A stretch of DNA of 64,000 nucleotides, taken from assembly GCA_030762935.1 (NCBI GenBank), contig CM060900.1:385751132-385815131 (forward strand), read 5' to 3'. A model generated the notes under the pieces. The model was not told the origin of the DNA. It made no database searches and worked only from the letters and a program-made list of their open reading frames with translations. The position numbers and the translations under genes were made by a program. Position 1 is the stretch's first letter. Each line of letters opens with the position of its first letter. The stretch is from Hymenopus coronatus. Its lineage: Eukaryota; Arthropoda; Insecta; Mantodea; Hymenopodidae. Below, piece by piece: positions 11,620 through 22,899 of this stretch.

Positions 11620-12125
11620 GGGATCATATGGAACCATGCTCAAATACCGGTTGTGGCACTGAATCATTGAACTGGATCTATTAATAAAAATATTTACCCA
11701 GTATAATTTGAAACGAGGCGGCACCGTGGCTGAGTGGTTAGACCGCTCGCCTCCGATCTAGGCGGCCCGGGTTCGATCCCAAGCGCCAGCATGTGGGATT
11801 TGTGGTGGACAAAATGGCGTCTAGGCTGATTTTCTCCGGGTCGTCATTCCACTATTTGCTCCATCATCACCTTCCCAATCATGAGTTTCGCTTACCTGGT
11901 TGCGGGCCGACCCCTCGTAACAGGTTCTCTCTTCTGTGATTTCGTGCCGTTGGCTTCCCGACAGGCCTCTGACCCTGCGGCATTGGCTTGTAAGCCCTAG
12001 GGCGTGTCAGTCCTACAAATACGGGAAGGGTAAGCCAATTACGAAACGAAACAAATAATTTGAAATGTAGGAACATTACCAGTATAATAGAATTGATATT
12101 CGGCAATAAGATGTTAATACTACCC
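11620..12125 (+). mobile_element. SINE E, copy 1, split by SINE B
   Basis: The left part (11620-11713) reads AACCATGCTCAAATACCGG, TTGTGGCACTGAATCATTGA and ACTGGATC. The right part (12066-12125) reads GAACATTACCAGTATAATA. Joined, they follow the order seen in the intact copy at 12222-12375. The break is the SINE B insertion with its target duplication, so this copy is older than that insertion. Confidence 0.75.
11714..12054 (+). mobile_element. SINE B, tail type 2, full-length with target duplication
   Basis: The tRNA-like head has GTGGCTGAGTGGTTAGACC (A-box region) and GGGTTCGATCCC (good B box). The family B core follows (AGCATGTGGGATTTGTGGTG, GATTTTCTCCGGG), then tail type 2 (GCTTACCTGGTTGCGGGCC, GGCTTGTAAGCCCTAGGGCG) and an A-rich end, GAAACGAAACAA. 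Perfect 11-bp copies of ATAATTTGAAA flank it at 11703-11713 and 12055-12065. That shows insertion by target-primed reverse transcription, presumably with enzymes of a partner LINE. It is one of the best-preserved elements in the window and probably young. The long minus frame at 11879-12106 is a shadow of the tail. Confidence 0.93.
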
Positions 12126-12221
12126 GGTTACTAAGTACACTTAGGAAGGTAAACCGGTTGGTTGAACCAAGTAAAAAAAAATATATAATCAGTTGAAGGG
12201 TTGAATGTCATACCACCATGT

Positions 12222-12375
12222 TGTCACAGTAGCTCAGTAGTTAGGGTAAGAGGGGGAGATTGGAGAACCGTGTTCAGATCCCAATTGTGGCATTGAATTC
12301 TTCAACTGGTCCTAACAGTGTAATTTTAATTACAGGAGGAGCATTACCAATATATTATAAAAACGTGTTTAATAC
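12222..12375 (+). mobile_element. SINE E, copy 2
   Basis: The head CACAGTAGCTCAGTAGTTAG resembles a tRNA 5' half and GTTCAGATCCC resembles a B box. The body has GTGGCATTGAATTCTTCAAC, TGGTCCTAACAGT and GAGCATTACCAATATATTAT. Further family E copies on the minus strand are at 22795-22885, 38595-38705, 57870-58020 and 58160-58315. Confidence 0.75.
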
Positions 12376-13879
12376 ATGACCAACAGTCTAATCCTAGACG
12401 GAAAACAGGCTTGTTTAGTAGTGAAAAACCGTCCTGGTAATCTAGGAGAAGTCACAGGTTGTTGTAAATTGCAAAGAGGCTCCAACACTGCGTAAGTTAC
12501 TATGTGTGAAGGGTGTTGCTTTGTGTTCTAATTCATCCTTTTAAAGAAACAGCCGTTTTACTATCGGCTTTTAATTTGATAACCTTAACTTCTTCTGAAC
12601 AAAAATAAAACGCAGTGTAAGCGTAGGCTCGAGAGCAGACCGTTCACAACGCAGAAGAAGAAGAACACGACTTAGGATCTAAGTCCGTAAATTTTATGCG
12701 AAAATCTTCATAGAATACCCCAAGTTTAAAAGTGAGCATTATAACAACTAATATCCAATAAGAATTTGTATCTATTATTTCATAAATAAACAGGACAAAA
12801 TTGGGTATCGATCCGAGCAGATTGGCGTCTTGCATCAGCATTTAGAACGGCGTGAATTGGTCAACTGAAGTACATCTATGTTCAGTATATGGTGAAATAT
12901 TAGGATGGCAAGGCGATTGCAGCTAGCAGTATCGATTTCCTACCTTGCCGGTTTAACTTAGCGCACTGTATAATGAATGCAGTTGACCTGAAGTTTGCCA
13001 ATATATCGGTATGTTATGGTATTTGCTCCATTTCGCTGTTTTACCAACGCTACCACACAACATTTGGATAAAACTAGACACACAAATAAGAGTAACATAG
13101 TAATAAAATACGAGAAAAAGAAACGAATGAAATATAGCAAATTAAATAAATAAGAAAGAAAAATAACGCGATTAAACAGAGAGTTTAAGAAAAGAAATAA
13201 AGTAATAAATAGAATACAATCACAATTAAAAACAGAATCAAAACTACTTAAACAATGCTAGCTATATTAAGATAGAAAAGAAACATGAAATAAAATCGCT
13301 TGAAACATGAAAGATTGTGAGTCCAGAGAGAAAGAAAAGGTAGTAAAGCGAGTGAACAAAAGGAGCTGATATGCAGAGACTCAGCTACTAACAATGAACG
13401 GAAAAACCCCAAACAAAATTCAGTGTCTGTTAGTAATTTCTTTGGCTATACTAATCAACTCATTTAGGGGTTGTCTTTAATATTACAGTTGCTACAGGTG
13501 ACGCAGTGCTCCATTATAAACAAGGGAAAATATTCTACTGAAACAGAATTTTTTATTCTAAACCCATTTTAATTCATAAAGCTCTCAAAGGTATTTGCAA
13601 ATTTCGTGTTAGGTGGCTATTAGTCTTGAGAGGCTGATACAGGTAATTCAGTTTAGTTTAAAGGAATAATTCCTATTATTGAGACAAAATGGGAAAAAAT
13701 AATAATCAACATCTAAGTAAAAATCGTTCATCTGTATAAAATTTAGCCATGTTTATTCAACAGTTGTAAAACCTTAAACATTCATCTACTTAAAATGTTA
13801 AATACAAATCTTTAAATACGTGAGTGTCGCACATTCAGATGACTTCATGTACCCATTCTTCAGCAAACACATAGATAGA
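12376..13879. other. No gene recognised
   Basis: AT-rich sequence, A-rich on the plus strand between 13070 and 13330. No repeat shared with other parts of the window and no recognisable protein. Confidence 0.5.
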
Positions 13880-14640
13880 AACTCTGATGTATTCCATTCA
13901 CTTGACTTTCTGTAACTTTTATTACAAACTTTTATTACAAATTATTCTTTTATCTAAACTATTCTGATCGAAATAAACATTAGCAGAATTGGACTTAATA
14001 CTTGCTTCGTTGTAAGTAAAGGGGAAATAAGGTTATGCACTAGACTAAAGCCATAGTCAATTCCTTTAAAGTTGGTCGCTATGTGACACAATTGAAATTC
14101 CGTTCTCTTTGCTTGCCAGGAGTCAACAAAAGACAGACGAAAAAAAGATGACCTAAAAGGTTTAAGTTGCTTAAAACTAAAATCAATGACATGAAGTATC
14201 TCGGAAACGCTCAACTCTATAACAAAAATGTATATGACATAAATGGTGTGTTTTAACAAGATCTGCATTTTAGTGTACCAAATTGTTGTCTTTCTTGCGG
14301 TTTGCCAGTTAGGCAAACTTCAGCAAATTCATCCAAAATGAACAGATCTTCATAAATTATTCCCGAAAATACAGATAAGCATTTTGCTTTTGCTGTAAAT
14401 AATTTAACGTGCGATATTTTAATCAAAATCGTTAGCGCCATTTTTGAGAAAAATAAAAATATCAAAAAAGTTTCCATGTAAAAGGTAGGTTGGAGTGGGT
14501 TTTTTTTCTTGATACCTGCTTTTGGATATACGGCATCCAAAAACATGCACTTCCAATGAAATCCCGGCATCAAATTTTGAGTGGAATACAGTACTTACAT
14601 TTTCTGTGTATTTTGTACGTTGTACGTGTTAGGGAAAGCA
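13880..14640 (+). mobile_element. Family D repeat, copy 4
   Basis: Starts at AACTCTGATGTATTCCATTC and runs through ATTAGCAGAATTGGACTTAA, TTGGTCGCTATGTGACACAA, GCGGTTTGCCAGTTAGGCAA and AATCAAAATCGTTAGCGCC to AGGGAAAGCAAAAG. The CA spacer and the segment around it are deleted, near 14510-14540. The long minus frames at 13954-14573 are shadows of the repeat. Confidence 0.88.
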
Positions 14641-14749
14641 AAAGATGCTTGGCCTAAAATTGGAAAGCGAAAATAAGGCAATTCTATTTTAAATATTTAT
14701 GTAGACGTTAATTGCAGTAATAAAACGTTTAATATAGTATATGGGTATT

Positions 14750-15310
14750 TTACTCTAACATTCGGTCTAAAACACTTGAGTCTAAGGTGCTTACTGGTCA
14801 GTACTTCATGTGGTGCACAAAGTCACAGTAATCGGGAGGTGGTGGGATCTGTTTCCCAAGGCTGACTCCTCTGATCCATGTTTTTTTTTTGGGGGGGGGG
14901 AGTTTTCCCCGGTCACTAGGTGAATACTAGGGATGATTGTTAATTCCCCTGATCTTCCTGTCCCTTCATTTCATCCCAACCGGTCTCTTTTAGGGTTGTA
15001 AGTGTCGATGAAAATTGCGGCAGAGGCGCCATTTCATGGAGGTGACTGGAAAATGCCGCTCTCGGTGGCGGGATGGCGTTTGGTTGTCTTCGGACTCAGG
15101 TGGTCTATCCGGGACTGAGCCTTGGGCTCCTGGCTGTCCGGTCATCTAGATAAAGAATTGTTTGTGAACTGTTAGGAACCATCCACGACGGTTCTCTCTC
15201 TATCCGGGTATCGGCCGCCCTCTGAAATTACATTCATCTCACCCTTCCGCCTGGGGCTGACGTACAATAAGCCCACGGCTGCAATGTGGAATACCTCTTC
15301 TTATCGTGCA
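14750..15310. other. GC-rich stretch, probably an unassigned repeat
   Basis: Clearly richer in G+C than its flanks (GGCGGGATGGCG, TATCCGGGACTGAGCC, GGTATCGGCCGCCC). It includes a T10/G10 homopolymer junction at 14881-14900. The text around CACAGTAATCGGGAGGTGG could be a decayed tRNA-like head. No second copy was seen in the window, so it is unassigned. Confidence 0.4.
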
Positions 15311-16244
15311 CACAGTCACACACTTAGAGTCGTAAATAATCGTTTTTTGGAAGGGATATAGAATGTATAATAATTGCACCTGAAAAGCTACTCTGGATAT
15401 CAGTTTCTTTAGAAAATACAAAACGTATGCTAGGAAAATGACAGATTAAGCAGGGCTGTAGCTCATAATCTAATACCAAAGTTGGTAAAGCGAATTGAAC
15501 GTGTTGTTATTCATTTATTGTTTGTTTCCGTATACCTCCTGTGCTCAAGTGTTCCTAGCAATCTGTTGTTCATGTGAATTCTATCCAACTTTTACTTTAA
15601 ACATGTAATTCAGATGACTTTTGATTCTTCATCTATAGACATGATTCAGAAAGTGGTATAGATATAGCTTTTGCACAAGTCTAATTATTCCCCTATTTCA
15701 TCGTTTTCCAACCTGTGGTTCGCTAACCCAAATTTTAAGGGGTTCGCAAAAACTCTCTTCTATAATATCGGGTTTCGAGTTTAGAAGCAAATGCCAGTCT
15801 CAGACAAAACGCCTATGCCGCCTGCCTCGATAAGATGTAGTGTTAAAGGTTAATATTTTTGTATTTTTGTGTTTTTTGAATAGCTGAGAAAGTTCATTTT
15901 TTAATATTTATGGAGATCTGGCCAGATAATGATATGGGATACTAATGCTGCTTTTCTAAAATAAATAAACACACTAAGGAACCTTTATAAATATAATATT
16001 GTAATAATATATTTTATCATGAATTGACGCAATGTTTATTACTTTAAAAGAAAAGAGGGGAAATCTTTAGTAATCATTATTTGGCTATGGGTTAAACCAG
16101 ATAGTGAAAGAGCCAGAGAGATTCTGTTTATATGAATACTGCAGAACGCGCCGCTGAATGCAACTGTTCTTTTTAAGGTAATAAATGTGTAACAAAATAT
16201 AGTGTTATATATCCTTAGAATAAAGTTTATTGAATTGCATGAAT
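15311..16244. other. No gene recognised; AT-rich
   Basis: Nothing recognised. Chance frames only. Confidence 0.5.
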
Positions 16245-16450
16245 CCACGCTCACCTAGATGGCCCGCTCCCAAGCGGCCGAATGTGAGATTTCTGGGTGA
16301 CAAAGCGGCGCAGGGGCGGGTTTTCCCCGGGTTCTCCAGTTCCCCCCATCACATTCCACCGGGGCTCTATCTTCATGTATCGTCAGTATTATCACCTGCG
16401 GTGCCATAGCATTAAAGGCGAGCGTTAAACACTGTCAAAACAAACAAACA
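16245..16450 (+). mobile_element. SINE B, tail type 1
   Basis: The decayed head includes CTCACCTAGATGGCCCGC. The core has GCGCAGGGGCGGGTTTTCCC, CTCCAGTTCCCCCCATCACA and the tail ATCACCTGCGGTGCCATAGC, ending in CACTGTCAAAACAAACAAAC. The A-rich (AAAC)n end is typical of a retroposed SINE. Confidence 0.85.
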
Positions 16451-16774
16451 AAAAAGTACCTACGCTGCAGCTGAAGTACTGAGCATACAGCCGCCCTTGG
16501 GTGTTTAGCCATGTTGTTTAACTGTGTCTCCCCGCCGATGTGCACTCTGCATTCAAGTAAGAAATGAACAGTGTGAACTGCTTTTGTAATTTGCTGCACG
16601 GTTTAGTGTTATTTCTGGGTTTCCTAACGAAATGCGGAACGTACACCCATTATATTTATCCGATTTTTTTCTCCTCTCTTTTCCAGTTTTTCAACATTTC
16701 CTTTGTTTGTTTGTTTTTCTGTTGGATTACCGTTTTTGCTTCAAATACATAATATATACACAAACACCCATGTC

Positions 16775-16862
16775 CAAGGCGGGATTCTAACCCACGATCC
16801 CCTGCGCCACGAAACACCAATGTGAGGCACTTTAGCGAGTGCGACCAATGGGGACCGGCAGC
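16775..16862 (-). mobile_element. tRNA-like SINE head, family not assigned
   Basis: On the minus strand, TGGTCGCACTCGCTAAAGTG resembles an A-box region and GGGTTAGAATCCC a B box, separated by about 40 bases. The anticodon stem does not pair cleanly, so it is read as a tRNA-derived repeat head and not as a tRNA gene. Confidence 0.5.
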
Positions 16863-16997
16863 CGACCGCCCCACAGCGTCCAAACTATGTATTTCCCCTG
16901 TTGAAACATGTTCACTTTAATATCCAGCCCTACATATTAAACATTGTCGGTATTCTTTCTGTATACCTTTGTACCAATGAGCGGCAGTTTTTGAACA

Positions 16998-17217
16998 CCA
17001 GATGGGCCAACATCTCCGTAACTGATGCGCGCAAATCTCCCTTCGTACGTTAAAACAGTTGCAGAACTCGATGGGGCTCTTTGAAGTTAAAAGTGGACAA
17101 TGCAGAGCCATAGTGAGCGTCATTCGTTTAACTCCTCTTACTTATCAGCGGAGATGGTGAAGGGTCGCTGTCACTGAAAGGGATAAAACGAAGTTTTTAG
17201 ACATTTGGGTCACCTGG
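16998..17217. mobile_element. Tc1/mariner-type MITE, copy 2
   Basis: The left end CCAGATGGGCCAAC and the reverse-complemented right end CCAGGTGACCCAAA form short inverted ends. The internal sequence (GTTAAAACAGTTGCAGAACT, CTTATCAGCGGAGATGGTG) matches the better copy at 26806-27041. The right flank is TA. The left flank has decayed to CA. It is 220 bases long with no coding capacity, and lies about 100 bases left of the mariner-like element at 17322. Confidence 0.75.
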
Positions 17218-17321
17218 TATAAAGTTGAAGCAAAATACTATTTAAATATAAAGCGAATATTAATTATGCGGCACTAATATTATGACTACCCTACTAGACT
17301 ATTAAAAAACTATGACTTATA

Positions 17322-18947
17322 CAGGTGTAACAAAATAGTATGTCAAAATTTTGGGAAAGCGTTTATAAGCATAGGGGATAAAACAAGTAATATGAATATA
17401 GGTCCTGAAATTGTTTATTTGCTTTTTAGAGCACTTTTTCTACAGCTGAACCCCATACAAGAACACTCAATGACAGAACCGTGGGGAAACAGGACATTAG
17501 AGCACATATTCAGAATGGCCTCCATTAGCTCCAATACATCCGTCAACCCGCCATCAAATGGACTCCCTAATGCGCTAAGATAAGCCGGGAGAATTTCATA
17601 TTGCGTGGCAGTCTTCCAGAATATGAGCATGAAAATTCTCTAAACCTGGAACTGGAGTTGCATAAACAGAAGATCTTAAATGCCCCCACAAATAAAAATC
17701 TATTGGGTTTAATCCAGGCAAGCGTGGAGGCCACGGAGTTGGCCCTCTTCTTGATATCCATATACTAGGAAACCTGCTGTTCAGAAATCGACGGACAGGA
17801 AGACTGAAATGAGGAGGAGCTCCACCTTGTATGAAGTATATGTCTCGTCGTATTGCTAATGGAGTATCTTGCAAAAAGACAGGTAAGTCATTCTGTAAGA
17901 GCCTTCTATAACTCCTTTCATTAAGACGATATGATAGTACATGTGCTCCCATCAGTCACCAACAAAACCGGCACAAACATTAATGGAGAATCAATGTTGA
18001 TGGTTTGCTGGAACAATTGCTTGCGGATTTACGTCAGCCGATACATGCTGATTGTGGAAATTCACAATCCTATCTCGGTGAAATGAAGCATCATCTGTAA
18101 ACAGAGTGGATTAGCGCATTGGCGGAGAAACCATTCGCAAAACGCTAATCGTGCGGGATAATCCGCTGCTGATAATGCCTGCACGCGTTGTAACACTCTC
18201 CAGATGACCATGTGGTCAACGCTACGTGTTACAGTTAATTGTCAAGTGCTGACACTAGGATCTTCTTCATCAGCATGAAGAATCACCTCTCCAGTTGTGG
18301 TGTTCTCGTTCTGGGTCTTCCCTAGTCACGAGTGACAGCATTAAAGGCTCAATGTTCCCCCAGTAAACGATCAATTAATTGAAACGTTCTACTATCTGGA
18401 TATCGTCGTTCTGGAAATTTTTTGGCACAAACCTGAGCGTAACTTGCAATACCTTCAGCTAAACTGTACATTAGAGCATCCGCCAATTCCGCATTTGAGT
18501 ACAAGTTCCTGTACCTGAAACACACAGTATAGCAGAATCGACAGTTAGTACTCTGCTGTATTGCCTTCGACTAATCTGTACATTAAATGAGCATCTGCCA
18601 AATCTAAATAAATGCTGCACCTGAAACTCACAGAACAGACACTGCTGTTCTCGACGCTACGACAAGTAATGAACTGAGTACCGGTGCCTAACAAGCGGAC
18701 TGCATACTGTACTGTGGCACAATGTAAACAACGGTGAAATGCTCTGCCCAATTTAAGTCGATGTAAAAGCGAATGTTTACTACTGTACAACTAAACAATT
18801 GTTCTGTTGTGGAGTTATGACCTCAGAACAGATACGTATTACACATCTCACCGTGTAAGTAGAGTTGTAGAAAAAGAGTTCTAGCATTGAAATAAACAAT
18901 TTCTGGACTTATTCCCAAAGTTTGTTGTACATGTTTGTTACACTCGG
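17322..18947 (-). mobile_element. Mariner/Tc-like DNA transposon with inverted ends and TA duplication
   Basis: The left end is CAGGTGTAACAAAATAG and the reverse-complemented right end is CCGAGTGTAACAAACATG. The similarity resumes inward: GGTCCTGAAATTGTTTATTT on the left, GTCCAGAAATTGTTTATTTC on the right. A TA dinucleotide lies on each side (17320-17321 and 18948-18949), as expected for Tc1/mariner insertion. The 1626-base length fits a single transposase gene, which is present on the minus strand but broken. The left end carries about 30 extra bases between the two conserved end blocks. Confidence 0.9.
17596..18640 (-). pseudogene. Mariner/Tc-like transposase, inactivated
   Basis: Reading on the minus strand, the N-terminal helix-turn-helix region is seen as DALMYSLAEG and FPERRYPDSRTFQ (18380-18500). 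The first catalytic segment LFTDDASF is at about 18075-18105, and the C-terminal half is an open frame of 118 codons at 17596-17952. In that frame the usual H-D-GAP-x-HF motif reads IQGGAPPHF, with the catalytic Asp replaced by Gly (residue 43). The third acidic position is kept as Asp 85 in NPIDFYLWG. Stops and frame changes interrupt the link between the halves, for instance after DRLLGEH and near 17953-18000. The N-terminal block is partly duplicated at 18545-18640. It cannot be active. The gene family is common in arthropod genomes. Confidence 0.85.
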
Positions 18948-18949
18948 TA

Positions 18950-19236
18950 TTTAAGTAGATCATATATCTATGTTTATATAGCTTATACACTTGGAATTCT
19001 TACTTTGCAATCCCGTCCCTAACAACTTTATATTAAATCTTTTTGTGACACAATTTTCGTTTTTGAACGTTGTCTCAGTAATTCCGTTGATTCAAAATAG
19101 TTAACAGCATGGCCTTCCCATCCCTCTGAATTGTTACATACATTACGAAAACTCAAACAATTAAGGTGTTCGCATACATTTCCAATGTTTTGAAATAATT
19201 TTGTTTTATTAATTTTTAGAGCAATGTGTAACTAAA
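18950..19236. other. No gene recognised
   Basis: AT-rich sequence between the mariner-like element and a SINE. Nothing recognised. Confidence 0.5.
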
Positions 19237-19545
19237 AGCCGTAGTTTCCAGAGTAGTTAGACCGCTGCCTCTCAACTTGGCGGCCGAATTTCGATTCCAG
19301 GGAACAGTATGTGGAATATGTGGTGGAGAAACTGCCATCTTGGAAGTTTACCCCGTGTTTTCCGGTTTCCACCGTCATTTTTCCACCAAACGCTCCATAA
19401 TTATATTTTTTCACTTTCATTCCAGGCATTGGGCTGATCATCTATGCTGGCTTCCCTCTTATCCAGAACTTCTCCTCCTAACGGGCGTTTGTCCCCAGGA
19501 GCTGGCTTGAAAGTCCTAAGGGGTGTAAATCCTACATATAAGAGG
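19237..19545 (+). mobile_element. SINE B, tail type 2, copy 2
   Basis: The head is decayed (AGAGTAGTTAGACCGCTGCC; B box TTTCGATTCC). The core is AGTATGTGGAATATGTGGTGG. The tail has ATCTATGCTGGCTTCCCTC and GGCTTGAAAGTCCTAAGGGG then TGTAAATCCTACATA, parallel to the end of the copy at 11714-12054. It is more diverged than that copy. Confidence 0.8.
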
Positions 19546-20370
19546 ATATACAAAGACTGGAGCTATAAATATTCAGAAAATTGTGATATATGTGTTTTAA
19601 CAATATTTTGGCTTGAACATTTTGAAACAGGAAAAGCTATATAATAATTTTGGGTGCTACCATTAGATAAATTATTTGGATAATTAAAATGAGGAACATA
19701 TTTAAAATTTCGCTTGTGCAATACCTGGAGGAGGACAGCAAAATTAAATTATCTAAGTAAGATATAAAACTTGATTTAAAACATAAGATGTTTATGGTGG
19801 GAAATTTAAAAATAAATTAATTATTGCAAATTTATGAACTGAATTTTTTGGTGGTGAATTTCCTTTCAGATGATTATTTTAATGCAAAATAATAAACGAC
19901 GCAATACGAAAAACTAGCAACACTGAGCATTTTTAACAGCGAGAAATTTGTAGAAATAAAAGAAATCAACGCCACAACTACATTCGAAGTGTGTTTTTAA
20001 GAATATGACCTCGATATTGACGTCAGAGAAGTTGGCTTGGAAATATTCGAGAACGAGTGTTTCCCTCCTTTTTTTTAATTTGCTCGTGTAATTAGTAGCT
20101 GCACATTACATCTCCGAGTAATTAAGAATATGAAACAGAACAGAATTGGAAATCAACACGTTTCACTTAATTAATGGAACCACTACATGGTGCACATTTC
20201 CGTAAACGAATTCTGGCATAAGCACGCACGTACACGCACGCACACACCTTCGTCTCGCTCAGGCTTCTCTTAATCAGTCAATAACCCAGTTAGAAGTGCG
20301 GTGAAAAGCCAATACTGGGAATTCCTTTCCAACAAGCTGTAGCATCTGGCAATGTTCTCCACTCACCGAG
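19546..20370. other. No gene recognised; short CA and GA repeats
   Basis: AT-rich. CACGCACGTACACGCACGCA lies near 20225 and a GA run at 20372-20388. No gene. Confidence 0.5.
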
Positions 20371-20468
20371 TGAGAGAGAGAGAGAGAAAGAGGGAACGTT
20401 AGTTCAGCATCATCATCATTACCAACAACAGCAATAATAATATTAATAATAACAATAATAATAATAAA
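20371..20468. repeat. GA, CAT and AAT microsatellites
   Basis: A GAGAGAGAGA run followed by CATCATCATCAT and an AATAAT tract ending near 20468. Confidence 0.9.
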
Positions 20469-20787
20469 GATGATAAGAAAATTATTTTATTTTCCCATAA
20501 ACTTCATATTAATATCAAAGTTCGAAAGTCCATTCTTTCAATGCTGGTGAGCCCAATTTTCTTCAAGAATTTTACTTTTCCTGTTACTTAAACAACGTGG
20601 AGGATAAGTGTATTCTACTCGATCCAAAATTTTATTTTGGAAATCTCATTATAAATATATAGTTTGGAGACACCTGAATAAAATAAATAAGCAACATTTC
20701 CAAGTGTATGTGTGTGAGTGAGAGATAGGGGGCAGAAGGAGAAAGAGAGAGACAGCTTTAAAGGTTAGTCTATAATCAGAAAGAAAA

Positions 20788-21499
20788 ACATCTGACCTTT
20801 TCCATTCACATGACTTTCTCTACCTGCTCTGCAAACAGACTTCTACAAGAAAAGTATCTTTTTCTATTCCGTGCTAATCGAGATAAAATTTTGCAAAATA
20901 GTCTTATTACTTAGTTCCTTATAAATGGAAGGGAAATAAGGCAATACATTTAGCTAAAACGATAGTCAAATATATTTAAAAGTACTCGCCCTATGCGTAT
21001 GACTTTGAATGGCCAAGAGTAAAATAAACAAAAAAACAAACAAAAAAACGCTTTCCTGTTTGAGAAAAATATAAGTATATTAAATCCTAAACCAATATCA
21101 AGTAATATCTGGGAAATAACTGTACAGCTAAAATTTATTAGGACATAAGCTATCTATTTTGATGAGGCCTACTTTTCTGGAGTAATAAGCTTTTAACTAT
21201 GTGTTATGGTTTACCAGATATGCAACGATCAGAGCCTAGTCCCAGGAAATTCAGATAATCATTTTATTTTCCAGTAAATATCTTTAACATATGCTATTTT
21301 AATCAAAACCTTTAGAGGTATTTTTGAGATTATAAAACTGAATATTCCCCTTTTTAGGGACTTTCTTCAAAATTTTCGTTTCGCATCCCTGGGAGACACT
21401 AAACATAGATACCTAGTTTGGTATTTAGTGGACCTCTCGTTTTTTAGTTTTGCTGCGCACAGACACACACACACGCGCATACATGTACCCTATTCTAAA
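20788..21499 (+). mobile_element. Family D repeat, copy 5 (3' truncated)
   Basis: Starts at CATCTGACCTTTTCCATTCA and CATGACTTTCTCTACCTGCT, with a good 5' end. It continues through TTTACCAGATATGCAA and TCAAAACCTTTAGAGG to the CACACACACACGCG spacer. It stops just after TATTCTAAAA, where copy 6 begins in the same orientation. Confidence 0.88.
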
Positions 21500-22368
21500 A
21501 ATCTAATGGGTTTCGTTCACTTAACTTTGTGTATCTGTGTCACAAACAAACTTTCCTTACAAAAGACCATTGTTTTAACTATATCTTACTAATCGAGATA
21601 AACATTAGCAGAAGTGGTCTTACTGTTAGCTTCCTTGTAAGGAGAAGGGAAAGTATGGAATACTCTAGGCTAAAGCGAATGTAAAACCATTGAAATTCGG
21701 TTCTCGTTTGCATTTCCGGGAGTAAATCGAAAGAGGTGAAACGAAATTTGACTTTCTACTTGAGAAAAATTTCAGTAGTTTAAAACTGAAACCAATAACA
21801 AAGAAATATCTCGGAAATGGTCAACCGTGTAACAAAATATATATGACATAAATTATGTGTTTTAATGATATCTATATATTTGTGTAGTAAGTTTTGTCTA
21901 TCTCTTAGAGTTTACGAGTTATACAGAGGCCAAGAGGAATGAAGAGTTCATCTGAGGCTATTCTCAAAGAATTCAAGATTTGCATTTCATTTTTCACGAA
22001 ACTATCTTAAACATGTGATTTTAATGAAAATCGTTAGGGCCGTTTTTTGAGAAAATGAAATGCTGGAAAATGCTCCATGTAAAGAATAGTTTGGGGGGGG
22101 GGTGATTTTCCTTAAACACTTCGTGTTGCATCCTTGGTAGATACTAAACTTAAATATCAAGATTATTATTAAAGGACCTTTCGTTTTTTAGCTATACTGC
22201 CCACAGGCACACACAGACATTTTCTGAACAGCCAAAAGCATTTTTTGGATTCAGGGGGTCACTAAACATATATTCTCGATGAAATCTCGGTATTTAATTT
22301 CTGGGCGAAGTACAACATCCTGTCTATCTACCAGGTCTATATTTTACAAACGTGATAGAGAAAGTAAA
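21500..22368 (+). mobile_element. Family D repeat, copy 6 (full length)
   Basis: Starts AATCTAATGGGTTTCGTTCA directly after copy 5. It carries ATCGAGATAAACATTAGCAG, TCTTAGAGTTTACGAGTTAT, AATCGTTAGGGCCGTTTTTT, a G9 run near 22095, TCCTTGGTAGATACTAAACT and GCACACACAGACA, and ends in GTGATAGAGAAAGTAAAAA. Copies 5 and 6 form a head-to-tail pair. Confidence 0.9.
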
Positions 22369-22794
22369 AATGCTGTGCATTCCAAACTTCATACTTGAAC
22401 CAGGTTAAATTTAAGGATGCTACTTAAAGATGTCTAGGAATTTCCCATCACAAACAATACAACAATAATGCTTCTCGTCAACTTACATACTCTCAAAGCC
22501 ACCAAATCACCAGTTAATCGCACTATATTGTTAAAATATAATAGTGTTGTGATATAAAATAAAACGTGTCCATACCTTCAATTTTCTGTAAATAACGCGT
22601 TTCATATATTTCATTTTCATTATGTTTTTTACACAGGAAATCGCAAAGTATACTAAGGCGAAAACTAGAGCTCACTTAAACAAACCATTGTAGCAAAATT
22701 ATCAATTTCCTAATATTCTTTAGTGTTTGCTTAGAGTAAAACTTTTAGAAGTGCATGTTAACATAGTAATTTAATAATTGAATTGGAAAAGTCA

Positions 22795-22885
22795 GACTGA
22801 AAAATTCAACCCCATAGCCGGTATTTGAACCACGGATCTTCCTGTCTCTAGCCGGCTGCTCTACCACTGAACCACCATGGCACCT
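22795..22885 (-). mobile_element. SINE E, minus copy
   Basis: On the minus strand: GGTGGTTCAGTGGTAGAGCA, GACAGGAAGATCCGTGGTTC, AAATACCGGCTATGGGG, then TTGAATTTTTCAGTCTGAC. The head looks much like a tRNA, with B box GGTTCAAATACC, but the sequence is repeated elsewhere and continues into the SINE E body. Confidence 0.7.
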
Positions 22886-22899
22886 GCACGCATAACATT

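Noticed and set aside
11724..11797. tRNA gene on the plus strand
   Set aside because: It is the head of a SINE B with a target duplication around the whole 341-base element, so it is retroposed and not a tRNA gene.
22805..22880. tRNA gene on the minus strand (good B box and A-box-like head)
   Set aside because: The anticodon and acceptor stems do not pair properly, the sequence runs on into a SINE E body, and the same head occurs elsewhere in the window.
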